A DNA stretch of 53,876 nt, taken from contig JASGFG010000015.1 in the NCBI GenBank assembly GCA_047605605.1, positions 1 to 53,876 of the forward strand, read 5' to 3'. This DNA comes from JAATGA01 sp047605605 (GTDB taxonomy: Bacteria; Pseudomonadota; Alphaproteobacteria; Rhodobacterales; Rhodobacteraceae). The translations under genes and the position numbers were made by a program. Within the stretch, counting starts at the first letter, position 1. Each line of letters opens with the position of its first letter. The notes beneath the pieces were generated by a model. That model saw nothing but the letters and a program-made list of their open reading frames with translations. It did no database searches and was not told the origin of the DNA. Below, in pieces: positions 23,516 through 32,504 of the stretch.

Positions 23516-25708
23516 TCAGTTCGCCTGTGCGGTCTGCAACAGCGGCGTGATCACCCGCACGACGACGCGGCGGTTCAGCGGCTCGGCCGCATCGGTGTCG
23601 ATCCGCAGATCGGATTCGCCATAGCCCTGCACGACCAGGTTTTCCGGCGGCACGTTGAAGTATTCCGTCAGCGCAAGCGCCACCGACTCCGCCCGCCGGT
23701 CCGACAGCGACAGGTTGGAAGACGCCGACCCCACCGCATCTGTATGCCCTTCGACCAGGAAGACCTCGGCCGGATTGTCGGCCAGAAGCTGCTTGATGAA
23801 CTTGCCAAGCGCGGCCAGCTTTTCGGCCTGCGCGGGCTGGATCGCCGCCGATCCGGTGTCGAAGGTGACATTGTCGACATCGACCGTCGCCGCCAGATCG
23901 CGCACCTGCGGAATGTCGCGGATCTGGCGCAGGCTGAAGCCGCGCCCCAGTTCATCGCGGGTTTCCGCCGCCAGAAGGCGCGCGCGCAGCGCCGCATCCT
24001 GATCGGAGGCGGAAATCGTCACCCGTCCGGGGCGCGGCAGGTCCGACACGATGACAGGACGTTCCGCCTCCAGATCGTCGAACAGCACGATCTCGCGGCC
24101 CATCGGGTCATAGCTGGTGCGCCGCAACACCCGGCCCGAGGCGTCGCGGATGGTCACGACCTGCGTGCCGTCCGGGCGCTCGACGATGGTGCGGGTCGAT
24201 CCGTCGCCGAACTGTTCGGTGCGGATGGTCGATCCGGGGCGGCGCAGCACGGCGTCGTCATCCTTGTAGACATAGTAACGCCCGTCATCGCCGCGCAGCA
24301 CCACCCGGTCGCCCGAGTTCTGCACGACCTCGCGCCCGTCGCTCAGCATCGAGCCGACGACCAGCGCGCCAAGTGCGACCAGACCGACCTTTTCCAGATC
24401 GGAAAGGCCATGGTCGCGGTCGCGATCCGGGCGGTGGCCGGGACGGTCATCCTGCCAGTCGGGCCGATCGCCCGGCCGGTTGCCGGGGCGATTGCCGGGG
24501 CGGTCTCCAGGCCTGTCGCCGGGGCGCGGACGGAAATCCTCGTCCGAGCGGCGGGTGTCGGCATCGGTGATCTTTTCCGTGGTCACGACCGCATCCGGCG
24601 GCGGGGCGCTGTCCAGCGGCTTGCCCCTGCCCGGCTGGCCGCCCGCCTCGGTGTCTCCGGCCGCCGCAACCGGCGGACGGGCCGTGCCGGCGCCGGGAAG
24701 CGCGCCGGAATCCGGCCGCTCCAGAATGGCATCCAGCGTGTCCTGCTGTTGTTCGGTCGGCTCGCGGCGGGGCTGGTTGCCCACCTGCCGGTCATCTGCG
24801 CGCGTGCCGCCCATGATGCCCGGCAGGCGCGGCGCGCGTTCATCCTGCGCCTGATCGGCGGGCTTGCGAGCCTGGGACTTTGTCTCGGGCGTGGCGGCCG
24901 TCTCGGGCAAGGCTTCGGGCTGACCGGGCACGGGGGGCGCCGGCCTGTCTTCGGCGGCCTCGGCAGGCCGGGTCCGCGGCTGATCCTCGTCGCCTTCGGC
25001 CTCGGCGGCCTTTGGCGGCCGCAGGGTCTTGCGACCGGGCGAAACCGGCGCCTCGTCCGGTGCGGGCAGGATCACGGGGGCAGCATCCGCGACGGGTTTC
25101 TTCGCGCGGGCCGCATCTTCCTGCGCGGCGGCATCGGCCTTTGCGGCATCGTCCGCGGTCTTGTCGGCGGCATTTGCCTTCTTGCGCGCATGGTCCGCGG
25201 CCGCCTTGGCGGCATCGTCGGCATCGGCCTGATCCTGACGCGCCTTCTTCGCGGCGCGCGCCTCTTCCTCGGCCTGCTTTTCCGCCCTGACGCGGGCGCG
25301 GGCATCCTGCTGCTCCTGCGCCTTGGCATCGGCCTTGGCCTGTGCCTTGGCGGCGGCATCGGCCTGCGCGCGTGCGGCCTTGCGTTCGGCCTGTGCCTGA
25401 TCCTTGGCCCGATCGGCGGCGGCTGCCTCCTCGGCCGCGCGGGCTGCGGCGCGTTCCTTCTGGGCGGCCTTGTCAGAGGCACGCTGCGCATCCTGCCGGG
25501 CCTTCTGGTCGGCCTTGCGCTGCGCATCCCGCAGCGCATCGTCATTGCCGGAATCATTGCCGGAGTTGCGCTGCTTTTTCGGGACGGGCTTGGCGTCGTC
25601 GCAATTTATCCCCGGAAGACAGCCCCCGCCTTCAGCCAGAACCGGAAAGGGCTGCATCGTCGCAAGTGCGACCGCAAAGGCGGTGGTCGTGGTGAGAATC
25701 CGTTTCAT
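23516..25708 (-). CDS. OmpA-family envelope protein with long Ala/Lys-rich region
   Basis: This 730-residue exported protein has a signal peptide (residues 1-25). A very long region rich in Ala, Lys, Asp and Gln follows (about 45-215), likely a charged helical or coiled-coil stalk. Next are a Pro-rich disordered part, an R-P-G-D/N repeat block (about 395-425), one short hydrophobic segment near 445-460, and a C-terminal OmpA peptidoglycan-binding domain (about 610-725) with F-D-T-G-S-A and the E-G-H-T-D core. ATG 25708 is chosen over 25711 for its spacing to GGAGG. It probably ties the outer envelope to peptidoglycan. The low-complexity part is unusually long for the family. Confidence 0.85.
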   Translation of the reverse strand: MKRILTTTTAFAVALATMQPFPVLAEGGGCLPGINCDDAKPVPKKQRNSGNDSGNDDALRDAQRKADQKARQDAQRASDKAAQKERAAARAAEEAAAADRAKDQAQAERKAARAQADAAAKAQAKADAKAQEQQDARARVRAEKQAEEEARAAKKARQDQADADDAAKAAADHARKKANAADKTADDAAKADAAAQEDAARAKKPVADAAPVILPAPDEAPVSPGRKTLRPPKAAEAEGDEDQPRTRPAEAAEDRPAPPVPGQPEALPETAATPETKSQARKPADQAQDERAPRLPGIMGGTRADDRQVGNQPRREPTEQQQDTLDAILERPDSGALPGAGTARPPVAAAGDTEAGGQPGRGKPLDSAPPPDAVVTTEKITDADTRRSDEDFRPRPGDRPGDRPGNRPGNRPGDRPDWQDDRPGHRPDRDRDHGLSDLEKVGLVALGALVVGSMLSDGREVVQNSGDRVVLRGDDGRYYVYKDDDAVLRRPGSTIRTEQFGDGSTRTIVERPDGTQVVTIRDASGRVLRRTSYDPMGREIVLFDDLEAERPVIVSDLPRPGRVTISASDQDAALRARLLAAETRDELGRGFSLRQIRDIPQVRDLAATVDVDNVTFDTGSAAIQPAQAEKLAALGKFIKQLLADNPAEVFLVEGHTDAVGSASSNLSLSDRRAESVALALTEYFNVPPENLVVQGYGESDLRIDTDAAEPLNRRVVVRVITPLLQTAQAN

Positions 25709-25904
25709 CATGCTCCTCCGTCCGGGCATGGCGGCCCGCTTGGCCTATAGATAGCGCCCCGGCAGCCAACAGCCAGACCCCGACAACGGCTGATATGCCA
25801 TAACAACGGGCCTCGCCCCGGCTGCTATCGCCTGACACGCGGGATTTGCCGGCGGCGCGGCAAAGATGCTAGGCAGGGCCAGCCACGCGGGAAAAGGGTT
25901 TGCG

Positions 25905-26930
25905 ATGCGGGCACTGATCGTTCTCTGCTTGCGCAACGAGGGGGCTTTCCTTCTGGAATGGCTGGCCCATCACCGTGCCTGTGGCTTCACCGATTTCCTA
26001 GTCTATTCCAACGATTGCCAGGATGGCACCGATGCCATGCTGGACCGGCTGGAGGCCATGGGCTGGCTGACGCACCTGCGCAACGACGGCCCCCATGACG
26101 AAGGCCCGCAATGGGCCGCGCTGAAAGCCGCCGACCAGCATCCGCGCCTTGCCGGGGCCGACTGGGTTCTGGTCGCCGACATCGACGAGTTCGTGAACAT
26201 CCACGTCGGCGACAGGACCCTTACGGCGCTGTTCGCGGCGATGCCGCAGGCGGCGGCCATTCCCCTGACGTGGCGGATGTTCGGGAATGGCGGCCACGTC
26301 CGCATCGCCGACGCGCCCGTGACCGAAACCTTCACCCGCGCCGCGCCGCCCGTCCTGTGGTGGCCGTGGCGGGCGCTGCATTTCAAGACGCTGTTCCGCA
26401 ACGACGGCAGCTATCGCAAACTGGGTGTCCACCGCCCGCGCAACGCCACGCCGGGCGCGGCCCCGGTCTGGATCGACGGGTCGGGCGACCCCTTGCCACA
26501 GGGGTTTTCGCGACTGTTCTCCGACCTCGGGCGGGACAGCAACCGGCTGGTGCAGTTGAATCACTATGCGCTCGGCTCGATGGAAAACTATATCGTCAAA
26601 TGCGACCGGGGGCGCGCGAACCGCGAGGCTTCGGCCTTCGACCTCGGCTATTGGGTGGAACGCAACTTCGCCGCGGTCGAGGATCGCAGCATCCTGTCCC
26701 TCGACAGCCGCGCCATACGCGAGGCGCTGCATTCCGACCCCGTTCTGGGCCCGCTGCACCGCGCCGCCGTGGACTGGCGGCGCAGCCGGTTCCGCAGCCT
26801 TATGGAACATGAAAACTGGCGCGCGCTTTTCGGCAGGCTTCTGCTGACGCCGCCGACGCGAGTGCTGGATCGCGCCTCGGCACAGCTCGTGGCGCAATAT
26901 GCCTGGCCCTCGGCCAAGGTTAAAAACTGA
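25905..26930 (+). CDS. Glycosyltransferase family 2-like protein
   Basis: This 341-residue protein is of the Glyco_tranf_2_4 type, which transfers a sugar from a nucleotide-sugar donor. The N-terminal L-C-L-R-N-E strand-loop, the A-H-H motif (residues 21-23) and the D-x-D metal motif A-D-I-D-E-F near residue 87-92 are clear. ATG 25905 is preceded by GGGAAAAGGG. No signal or membrane segment is seen, so it acts in the cytoplasm, perhaps on surface polysaccharide. The acceptor is unknown. It is followed by another unknown gene that may be co-expressed. Confidence 0.82.
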   Translation: MRALIVLCLRNEGAFLLEWLAHHRACGFTDFLVYSNDCQDGTDAMLDRLEAMGWLTHLRNDGPHDEGPQWAALKAADQHPRLAGADWVLVADIDEFVNIHVGDRTLTALFAAMPQAAAIPLTWRMFGNGGHVRIADAPVTETFTRAAPPVLWWPWRALHFKTLFRNDGSYRKLGVHRPRNATPGAAPVWIDGSGDPLPQGFSRLFSDLGRDSNRLVQLNHYALGSMENYIVKCDRGRANREASAFDLGYWVERNFAAVEDRSILSLDSRAIREALHSDPVLGPLHRAAVDWRRSRFRSLMEHENWRALFGRLLLTPPTRVLDRASAQLVAQYAWPSAKVKN

Positions 26931-27044
26931 AACAATTGCCAGACACTTATTCCAGCCGGACCTCTTGCCCGAATGGCCCGCGGCCTTCAAAATGGCAAGT
27001 GTTCGGGCGCCCTCGCGGCGCCTTTTCCCGGTATGGAACGAGTG

Positions 27045-28016
27045 ATGGTCGAGTCCGATTTGCCTGCTGCCCCGGCTTCCGCGACCGATCGCGAGGGGTG
27101 GCTTTCCGCCCTGTCGCGACTGGCCGACAATTCGGGCGATTTCCTCAGCCTCGGGACACATCACTGGGCGCTGTTCGTCGACGAATCCCCCACGCTGATC
27201 GTCAGCTTTGAAACCGTGGCCGAGGCGCGGGCGCGTCCGGGCCAGATGCCGCTTGCCCATGCAATCGCGGCGGAACACGGCTGGTCGCACCTGTGCATCC
27301 TGGCCGAGGGCCAGACGTGGTGGCGCGACCCGGCGGTCTGGCGCTATTTCGACCGTCTTGTCGACGACGCCTTTTTCGAGGATTTCGACCGTGTGCTGTT
27401 CACCGGCGCGGGCATGGGCGCCTATGCCGCCTGCGCCTATTCCGTGGCGGCGCCGGGTGCGACGGTGCTGGCCTTTGCCCCCTGTGCCACGCAAAGCCCC
27501 GATCAGGCGGGCTGGGACCGGCGGCACCTCGCCGCGCGCCGGCTGGATTTCCGCAGCCGCTATGGCTATGCGCCCGAGATGGTCGAGGGCGTGGAACGTG
27601 CCTTCCTCGTCCTCGATCCTTGCGAGGTGATGGATCAGATGCATGCCGCGCTGTTCCGCGCGCCCTGGGTCTCGCGGCTGAACATGCGCCATGCCGGCCC
27701 CCGCCCGGCCGAGGTTCTGGCCGATATGGGCGTGCTGACCGGTCTGATCGAAGCCGCTGCGCAGGGCAAGCTGACCGAGGCCTCCTTTGCGCAGGTCTGG
27801 CGCAAGCGCCGGCAGCACTCTCCCTATCTGCGCCACCTGATCGCCATCACCGATGCCTCGGGGCATCTGACCCGCAGCGAGGCGATCTGCCGCAACGTGC
27901 TGGGGCGGCAAAAGGCCCCGCGCATCCGCCGCCGCCTGCAAGAGATCGAGGCGCAGAAGTCGTCGAATGCCCCGCCCCCTGACGATCCCGCATCGCAGGC
28001 GGGCGACCAGGACTGA
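27045..28016 (+). CDS. Unknown alpha/beta-hydrolase-like protein
   Basis: This 323-residue protein is conserved in Rhodobacterales as far as I recall, sometimes labelled phosphoadenosine phosphosulfate reductase, for which I see no motif. A strand-loop-helix V-L-F-T-G-A-G-M-G-A-Y-A near residues 120-131 looks like the nucleophile elbow of an alpha/beta hydrolase, but the Ser of G-x-S-x-G is Ala-Gly-Met here, so it may be non-catalytic. ATG 27045 has GGAACGA upstream; 27033 is also possible. The C-terminal 30 residues are disordered. It lies between a glycosyltransferase gene and pyrC. Confidence 0.7.
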   Translation: MVESDLPAAPASATDREGWLSALSRLADNSGDFLSLGTHHWALFVDESPTLIVSFETVAEARARPGQMPLAHAIAAEHGWSHLCILAEGQTWWRDPAVWRYFDRLVDDAFFEDFDRVLFTGAGMGAYAACAYSVAAPGATVLAFAPCATQSPDQAGWDRRHLAARRLDFRSRYGYAPEMVEGVERAFLVLDPCEVMDQMHAALFRAPWVSRLNMRHAGPRPAEVLADMGVLTGLIEAAAQGKLTEASFAQVWRKRRQHSPYLRHLIAITDASGHLTRSEAICRNVLGRQKAPRIRRRLQEIEAQKSSNAPPPDDPASQAGDQD

Positions 28017-28078
28017 ACGGCGGGGCCAATGCGCCCTTGCCTCTGGCGCGGACGGGGCCGATGCGCTAGGGCAGGATC

Positions 28079-29122
28079 ATGACCCGGACCCTGACCCTTC
28101 GCCGCCCCGACGACTGGCACCTGCACCTGCGCGACGGCGCGATGCTGAAAGGCGTGCTGCCCGAAACCGCGCGCCATTTCGCCCGCGCGATCATCATGCC
28201 GAACCTGGTGCCGCCGGTGGTGACGGGCGATCAGGCCGCCGCCTATCGCGACCGCATCCTGGCCGCTCTGCCCGACGGCATGGCGTTCCAGCCGCTGATG
28301 ACGCTTTACCTGACCGAAGGCACCGACCCGGCCGATGTGGCCGCCGCCCATGCCAGCGGTCTGGTCAAGGCGGTGAAGCTCTATCCCGCCGGGGCCACCA
28401 CCAATTCGCACGGCGGTGTAAGAAACCTCGATAACGTGCGGGCCGTTCTGGAAAAAATGGCCGAGATCGGCCTGCCCCTGTGCGTGCATGGCGAGGTCAC
28501 GACACCCGAGGTCGACATCTTCGACCGCGAGGCGGTGTTCATCGACACCGTGCTGGACCCGCTGCGCCGCGCGACGCCGGGCCTGCGGGTGGTGATGGAA
28601 CATATCACTACCGAGGAAGGCGTGGCCTATGCCCGCGCCGGCGGCCTCGATCTGGGCGCGACGATCACCACCCATCACCTGATCATCAACCGCAACCACA
28701 TCCTCGTCGGCGGGATCAGGCCGCATTACTATTGCCTGCCGGTCGCCAAGCGCGAAAAGCACCGCCTGGCCCTGCGAGCCGCCGCCACCAGCGGCGAGGC
28801 GACCTTCTTTCTGGGCACCGATTCCGCCCCGCATGTCGATGCGCTGAAGGAACACGCCTGCGGCTGCGCCGGCTGCTTCACCGCCACGAACACCATGCCC
28901 CTGCTGGCCCATGTCTTCGATGAGGAAGGCGCGCTGAACCGGCTGGAGGCGTTCAGCAGCCTGAACGGCCCGGCCTTCTATCGCCTCCCCGCGAACGAGG
29001 GCACGATCCGTCTGGTCCGGCACGACCAGCCGCAGACCTTTCCGGCCAAGATCCTGACCGAGGCCGGCCCCGTCACCGTTTTCGACCCCGGCTTTCCGGT
29101 GCACTGGAATGTCGAACCCTGA
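28079..29122 (+). CDS. pyrC: Dihydroorotase (class II)
   Basis: This 347-residue zinc enzyme interconverts carbamoyl-aspartate and dihydroorotate in pyrimidine synthesis. The metal motif H-L-H-L-R-D-G is at residues 14-20. The carbamylated Lys is in K-L-Y-P-A-G-A-T-T-N-S near 101-111. Further ligands are in H-G-E, E-H-I-T-T and T-T-H-H-L, and the catalytic Asp is in G-T-D-S-A-P-H near 248. Length is normal for the class. pyrE follows after 109 bp containing a long inverted repeat, so the two may share a transcript. Confidence 0.95.
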   Translation: MTRTLTLRRPDDWHLHLRDGAMLKGVLPETARHFARAIIMPNLVPPVVTGDQAAAYRDRILAALPDGMAFQPLMTLYLTEGTDPADVAAAHASGLVKAVKLYPAGATTNSHGGVRNLDNVRAVLEKMAEIGLPLCVHGEVTTPEVDIFDREAVFIDTVLDPLRRATPGLRVVMEHITTEEGVAYARAGGLDLGATITTHHLIINRNHILVGGIRPHYYCLPVAKREKHRLALRAAATSGEATFFLGTDSAPHVDALKEHACGCAGCFTATNTMPLLAHVFDEEGALNRLEAFSSLNGPAFYRLPANEGTIRLVRHDQPQTFPAKILTEAGPVTVFDPGFPVHWNVEP

Positions 29123-29124
29123 TC

Positions 29125-29210
29125 GCTTTCCCTTTTGAAAATACTCCCGCCGGAGGCTCCGCCGCCGATGGCAGGACGCTCCGCGGGGAGTATTTGAACA
29201 AAGGGAAAGC
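29125..29210. repeat. Long inverted repeat between pyrC and pyrE
   Basis: A left arm of 24 bases (29125-29148, starting GCTTTCCCTTTTG) pairs almost fully with the right arm at 29186-29210 (ending CAAAGGGAAAGC). The arms share the core AAATACTCCC/GGGAGTATTT. Between them are GC-rich segments that can pair further. It resembles the dispersed hairpin elements common in Rhodobacterales and related in form to 31711-31774. It may attenuate pyrE or stabilise pyrC mRNA. Confidence 0.7.
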
Positions 29211-29231
29211 CCAAGCCCGAAAGAGGTTGCC

Positions 29232-29912
29232 ATGATCCCCGCCACCTTCCCGCCCAAAGAGGAAATCGCCCGCCTGACTGCCCGCGCCCTGCTGGAGATC
29301 AAGGCCGTGCATTTCAACGCCGAAACGCCGTTCACCCTGGCCAGCGGTCTGCCCAGCCCGACCTATATCGACTGCCGCAAGCTGATCAGCTATCCGCGCA
29401 TCCGGTCGATGCTGATGGATTTCCTGTCCGTCACCGTGCTGCGCGAGGCGGGGTTCGAGGCCTTCGACAACATCGCGGGCGGCGAGACGGCGGGCATCCC
29501 CTTTGCCGCGCTGGTGGCCGAACGGCTGGCCCTGCCGATGACCTATGTGCGCAAGAAACCGAAAGGTTACGGCCGCAACGCACGGATCGAGGGCGCGATG
29601 ACCGAGGGCCAGCGCGTGCTGCTGGTCGAGGATCTGACCACCGACGGCGGGTCCAAACTCTCCTTCGTCGATGCGATCCGCGAGACGGGCGCCACTTGCG
29701 CGCATACTGCGGTGATCTTCTACTACGGCATCTTCCCCGAAACCGTGGGCCGTCTGGCCGATCACGGCGTGGCGCTGCACCATCTTTGCACCTGGTGGGA
29801 CGTGCTGGCCGAGGCGCGGGCGCAAGGCGCCTTCGACGCGGCGACGCTGGCCGAGGTCGAGGCATTCCTGACTGCCCCCCGCGCCTGGCAAGAGGCGCGC
29901 GTCGCCAAATAG
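29232..29912 (+). CDS. pyrE: Orotate phosphoribosyltransferase
   Basis: This 226-residue enzyme makes orotidine monophosphate from orotate and PRPP. The PRPP-binding motif V-L-L-V-E-D-L-T-T-D-G-G-S is at about residues 131-143. The G-L-P-S-P-T-Y-I-D segment near 42-50 and the catalytic-loop K-K-P-K-G-Y-G near 106-112 fit the family. ATG 29232 has GAAAGAGG upstream. It follows pyrC in the same direction. Confidence 0.95.
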   Translation: MIPATFPPKEEIARLTARALLEIKAVHFNAETPFTLASGLPSPTYIDCRKLISYPRIRSMLMDFLSVTVLREAGFEAFDNIAGGETAGIPFAALVAERLALPMTYVRKKPKGYGRNARIEGAMTEGQRVLLVEDLTTDGGSKLSFVDAIRETGATCAHTAVIFYYGIFPETVGRLADHGVALHHLCTWWDVLAEARAQGAFDAATLAEVEAFLTAPRAWQEARVAK

Positions 29913-30001
29913 GCGGGCGATGGCCGAAGGCAGCATGACGCCACGGCAACCACCTGTGGGCAGGCTGTGGACGACTCTGCGCCTTCTGCACAAACCCCGT
30001 C

Positions 30002-30035
30002 ATATGTGGTAGACTGAATCCTCGCTGCCACATAT
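30002..30035. promoter_or_regulatory. Hairpin upstream of dnaB
   Basis: ATATGTGGTAG (30002-30012) and CTGCCACATAT (30025-30035) form an 11-bp stem with one G-T pair and a 12-base loop. It lies between pyrE and dnaB and could be an operator or attenuator. No T-run follows. Confidence 0.45.
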
Positions 30036-30062
30036 TCTGGGGCGCGTGGCTGTGGCGGCTGG

Positions 30063-30071
30063 TTATCCACA
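30063..30071 (+). promoter_or_regulatory. Perfect DnaA box upstream of dnaB
   Basis: TTATCCACA matches the strict DnaA-box consensus and lies 82 bp before the dnaB start. A weaker inverted match (TGTGGACGA) lies near 29969. This suggests DnaA could influence dnaB expression. Confidence 0.5.
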
Positions 30072-30152
30072 GGTCTACCCCCAAGGTTGTTCAACCTTGC
30101 CAGATGCGCTGCAACCGATAAAGACACACCCTTCAACGGGGGAATGACAGGC

Positions 30153-31670
30153 ATGACAGAGATCACTGTTTTCCGTGCGGCGCCGGTTCCCGCCGCGCCG
30201 GGCGAAGCCGCGGCCGAAATCGACGCCCTGCCCCACAATATCGAGGCCGAGCAGCAGTTGCTGGGCGCGATCCTGACCAATAACGATGTCTACGACCGCA
30301 TATCCTCGGTGGTGAAGGCCGACCATTTCTTTGATCCGGTCCATCGGCGGATCTATGAAAAGGCCGCCGCCCGCATCCAGAAGAACGCCTTGGCCAGCCC
30401 CGTCACCCTGAAACCCTTCTTCGAGGAGGACGAGGGCCTGCGCGAGTTGGGCGGGCCGTCCTATCTTGTCCGTCTGGCGGGGGCGGCGATTTCCACCTTT
30501 GCCGCGCGCGACTATGCGCAGATGATCTATGACCTTGCCGTGCGGCGCGAATTGATCGGGCTGGGCCGCGACATTTCCGCCAAGGCTGCGCGGGTCGAGG
30601 TCGACAGCGAGCCGCGCGAGCAGATCACCGAGGCGGAACAGCGGCTTTACAAGCTGGGCGAACAGGGCGTGGCCGAGCGCGGCTTTCAGTCCTTTCTGAA
30701 AGCCGTGACCGAGGCGGTGAACGTCGCCAATGCCGCCTATCAGCGCGGCGGCGGTCTGGCGGGGATTTCGACCGGCCTTGTCGATCTGGACAAGAAGCTG
30801 GGGGGGCTGCACCCCTCGGACCTCATCATCCTTGCCGGGCGGCCGTCGATGGGCAAGACCTCGCTGGCGACCAACATCGCCTTCAACATCGCCAAGGCCT
30901 ATCGCCGCGGCATGACGCATGAGGGGATCGAAGGCGCGGTCGAAGGCGGCTGCGTCGGCTTCTTTTCGCTGGAGATGTCGGCCGAACAACTCGCCGCGCG
31001 GATCCTGTCCGAGGCGTCGGAGGTTCCGTCTGAACAGATCCGCCGCGGCGACATGCGCGAGGATGAATTCCGCCGCTTTGTCGAGGCGGCCAAGGCGCTG
31101 GAATCCTGCCCGCTCTATATCGACGACACGCCCGCCCTGCCGATTTCGCAGGTCGCGGCCCGCGCGCGGCGGCTGAAACGGACGCATGGCCTTGACGTGC
31201 TGATGATCGACTATCTGCAATTGCTGAAAGGCACCGCGAAAAGCAGCGAGGCCAACCGCGTGCAGGAGGTGTCCGAGATCACCCAAGGGCTGAAGGCCAT
31301 CGCCAAGGAGCTGAACATCCCGGTCATCGCCCTGTCGCAGCTGTCGCGTCAGGTCGAAAGCCGCGAGGACAAGCGGCCGCAACTGTCCGACCTGCGCGAA
31401 TCCGGGTCGATCGAACAGGATGCCGACGTGGTGATGTTCGTCTACCGCGACGAATACTACAAGGAACGCGAGAAACCGGGCGACCACGAACTGGAAAAGA
31501 TGGCCGCCTGGCAGGCGGTGATGGAACAGGTCCACGGCAAGGCCGAGGTCATCATCGGCAAGCAGCGCCATGGCCCCATCGGCTCGGTCGAACTGTCGTT
31601 CGAGGGGCGGTTCACCCGGTTCGGCAATCTGGTGAAACCCTGGCAGTCGGGCGGCGACGCCGGATTCTGA
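30153..31670 (+). CDS. dnaB: Replicative DNA helicase DnaB
   Basis: This 505-residue hexameric replication-fork helicase has an N-terminal domain beginning L-P-H-N-I-E-A-E-Q-Q-L-L-G-A (about residues 27-40). The C-terminal RecA-like domain has Walker A G-R-P-S-M-G-K-T-S (about 229-237), Walker B D-V-L-M-I-D-Y-L-Q-L (about 350) and the late D-L-R-E-S-G-S-I-E-Q-D-A-D motif. ATG 30153 and ATG 30144 are both near the GGGGGA site; I prefer 30153. A DnaA box and a hairpin lie in its 240-bp upstream gap. Confidence 0.95.
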   Translation: MTEITVFRAAPVPAAPGEAAAEIDALPHNIEAEQQLLGAILTNNDVYDRISSVVKADHFFDPVHRRIYEKAAARIQKNALASPVTLKPFFEEDEGLRELGGPSYLVRLAGAAISTFAARDYAQMIYDLAVRRELIGLGRDISAKAARVEVDSEPREQITEAEQRLYKLGEQGVAERGFQSFLKAVTEAVNVANAAYQRGGGLAGISTGLVDLDKKLGGLHPSDLIILAGRPSMGKTSLATNIAFNIAKAYRRGMTHEGIEGAVEGGCVGFFSLEMSAEQLAARILSEASEVPSEQIRRGDMREDEFRRFVEAAKALESCPLYIDDTPALPISQVAARARRLKRTHGLDVLMIDYLQLLKGTAKSSEANRVQEVSEITQGLKAIAKELNIPVIALSQLSRQVESREDKRPQLSDLRESGSIEQDADVVMFVYRDEYYKEREKPGDHELEKMAAWQAVMEQVHGKAEVIIGKQRHGPIGSVELSFEGRFTRFGNLVKPWQSGGDAGF

Positions 31671-31685
31671 AACTCCGAAACAGAA

Positions 31686-31703
31686 GCGGGGGCCAGCCCC
31701 CGC
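31686..31703 (+). terminator. Hairpin after dnaB
   Basis: A perfect 7-bp stem GCGGGGG (31686-31692) and CCCCCGC (31697-31703) with a four-base loop lies 16 bp past the dnaB stop. There is no T-run, so it may act as an mRNA-end stabiliser or weak terminator. Confidence 0.4.
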
Positions 31704-31710
31704 GCCCCCA

Positions 31711-31774
31711 GGGTATTTCGGCCAAGATGAAGGGGCGAAAAGCGCCTTGCAGCTTCATCTTGGTCCAAATACCC
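31711..31774. repeat. Inverted repeat between convergent dnaB and hutC
   Basis: Arms of 22 bases (31711-31732 and 31753-31774) match at 20 positions, with outer ends GGGTATTT and AAATACCC. With the preceding hairpin it forms a compound element of the REP-like kind seen widely in Rhodobacterales. Its position between convergent genes suggests a bidirectional transcription end. Confidence 0.7.
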
Positions 31775-31817
31775 CCCCCCGCGGAGCGGTCGCGGCGTGA
31801 TGCCAGGCAGGCCGGGG

Positions 31818-32504
31818 TCAGATCATCGTCTGCATCCGGTATCCGGGCACATAGGCCAGCCGCACCCATGTGACCGGGCGGTCGCCGTCCCAGGTGGTGC
31901 GGTCGATCACGAACAGGGCGGCACCGGGGTGAACGCCCAGCACCGCCGCCTCGGCCGCACCCGCATTCTCGGCCGCGAAGGCAATGTCGCCGGTGGTGAA
32001 GGGCACATGCGTCACCAGCCATTCGTTCGCCGTCACCCGCGCGAAATCCGGCGCCGGGGCAGGCAGGACTGCGGGGTTCAACCAGCGATCCTCGATCGCC
32101 AGGGGCCGGCCATCGGCCAGATGCACGGTCTTCAGCCGCAGGAGCCGCCCGCCTGGCGACAGGCCCAGCCGGGATGTCACCGGCACCGGGGCCGTTGCCA
32201 GAACCTGTTCCAGCAGGTGAAAGCCATAGACCTGCCCCCGGCCCTCGACCTCCTGCCGGATGACGGGAATGTCCAGCGTCGCCTTGCGCACCGGCAGGGC
32301 CGCGACCCGCGTGCCGGCTTTGCGGCGACGTTCCAGCACGCCTTCGCGGGCGAGTTCCCCAAGCGCGCGGTTCACCGTCGCACGCGCCACGCCGAATTCC
32401 GCGGCCAGGGCTTCCTCTCCGGGGATCGAGGCGCCGGGCGGCCAGTCGCGGCGGCGGATGCGGGCCAGAACCTCCTGGCGGATTTCCTCCCACCCCCAGT
32501 GCAT
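31818..32504 (-). CDS. hutC: Histidine utilisation repressor HutC (GntR family)
   Basis: This 228-residue repressor has an N-terminal GntR winged-helix domain (about residues 1-68, with the recognition segment E-F-G-V-A-R-A-T-V-N-R-A-L) and a C-terminal UTRA ligand domain (about 80-228) that should bind urocanate. Its ATG overlaps the hutF stop by one base (TGATG), so the two are an operon. It most likely binds the inverted repeat in the hutF-hutI divergent promoter, which would make it self-regulating. Confidence 0.92.
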   Translation of the reverse strand: MHWGWEEIRQEVLARIRRRDWPPGASIPGEEALAAEFGVARATVNRALGELAREGVLERRRKAGTRVAALPVRKATLDIPVIRQEVEGRGQVYGFHLLEQVLATAPVPVTSRLGLSPGGRLLRLKTVHLADGRPLAIEDRWLNPAVLPAPAPDFARVTANEWLVTHVPFTTGDIAFAAENAGAAEAAVLGVHPGAALFVIDRTTWDGDRPVTWVRLAYVPGYRMQTMI

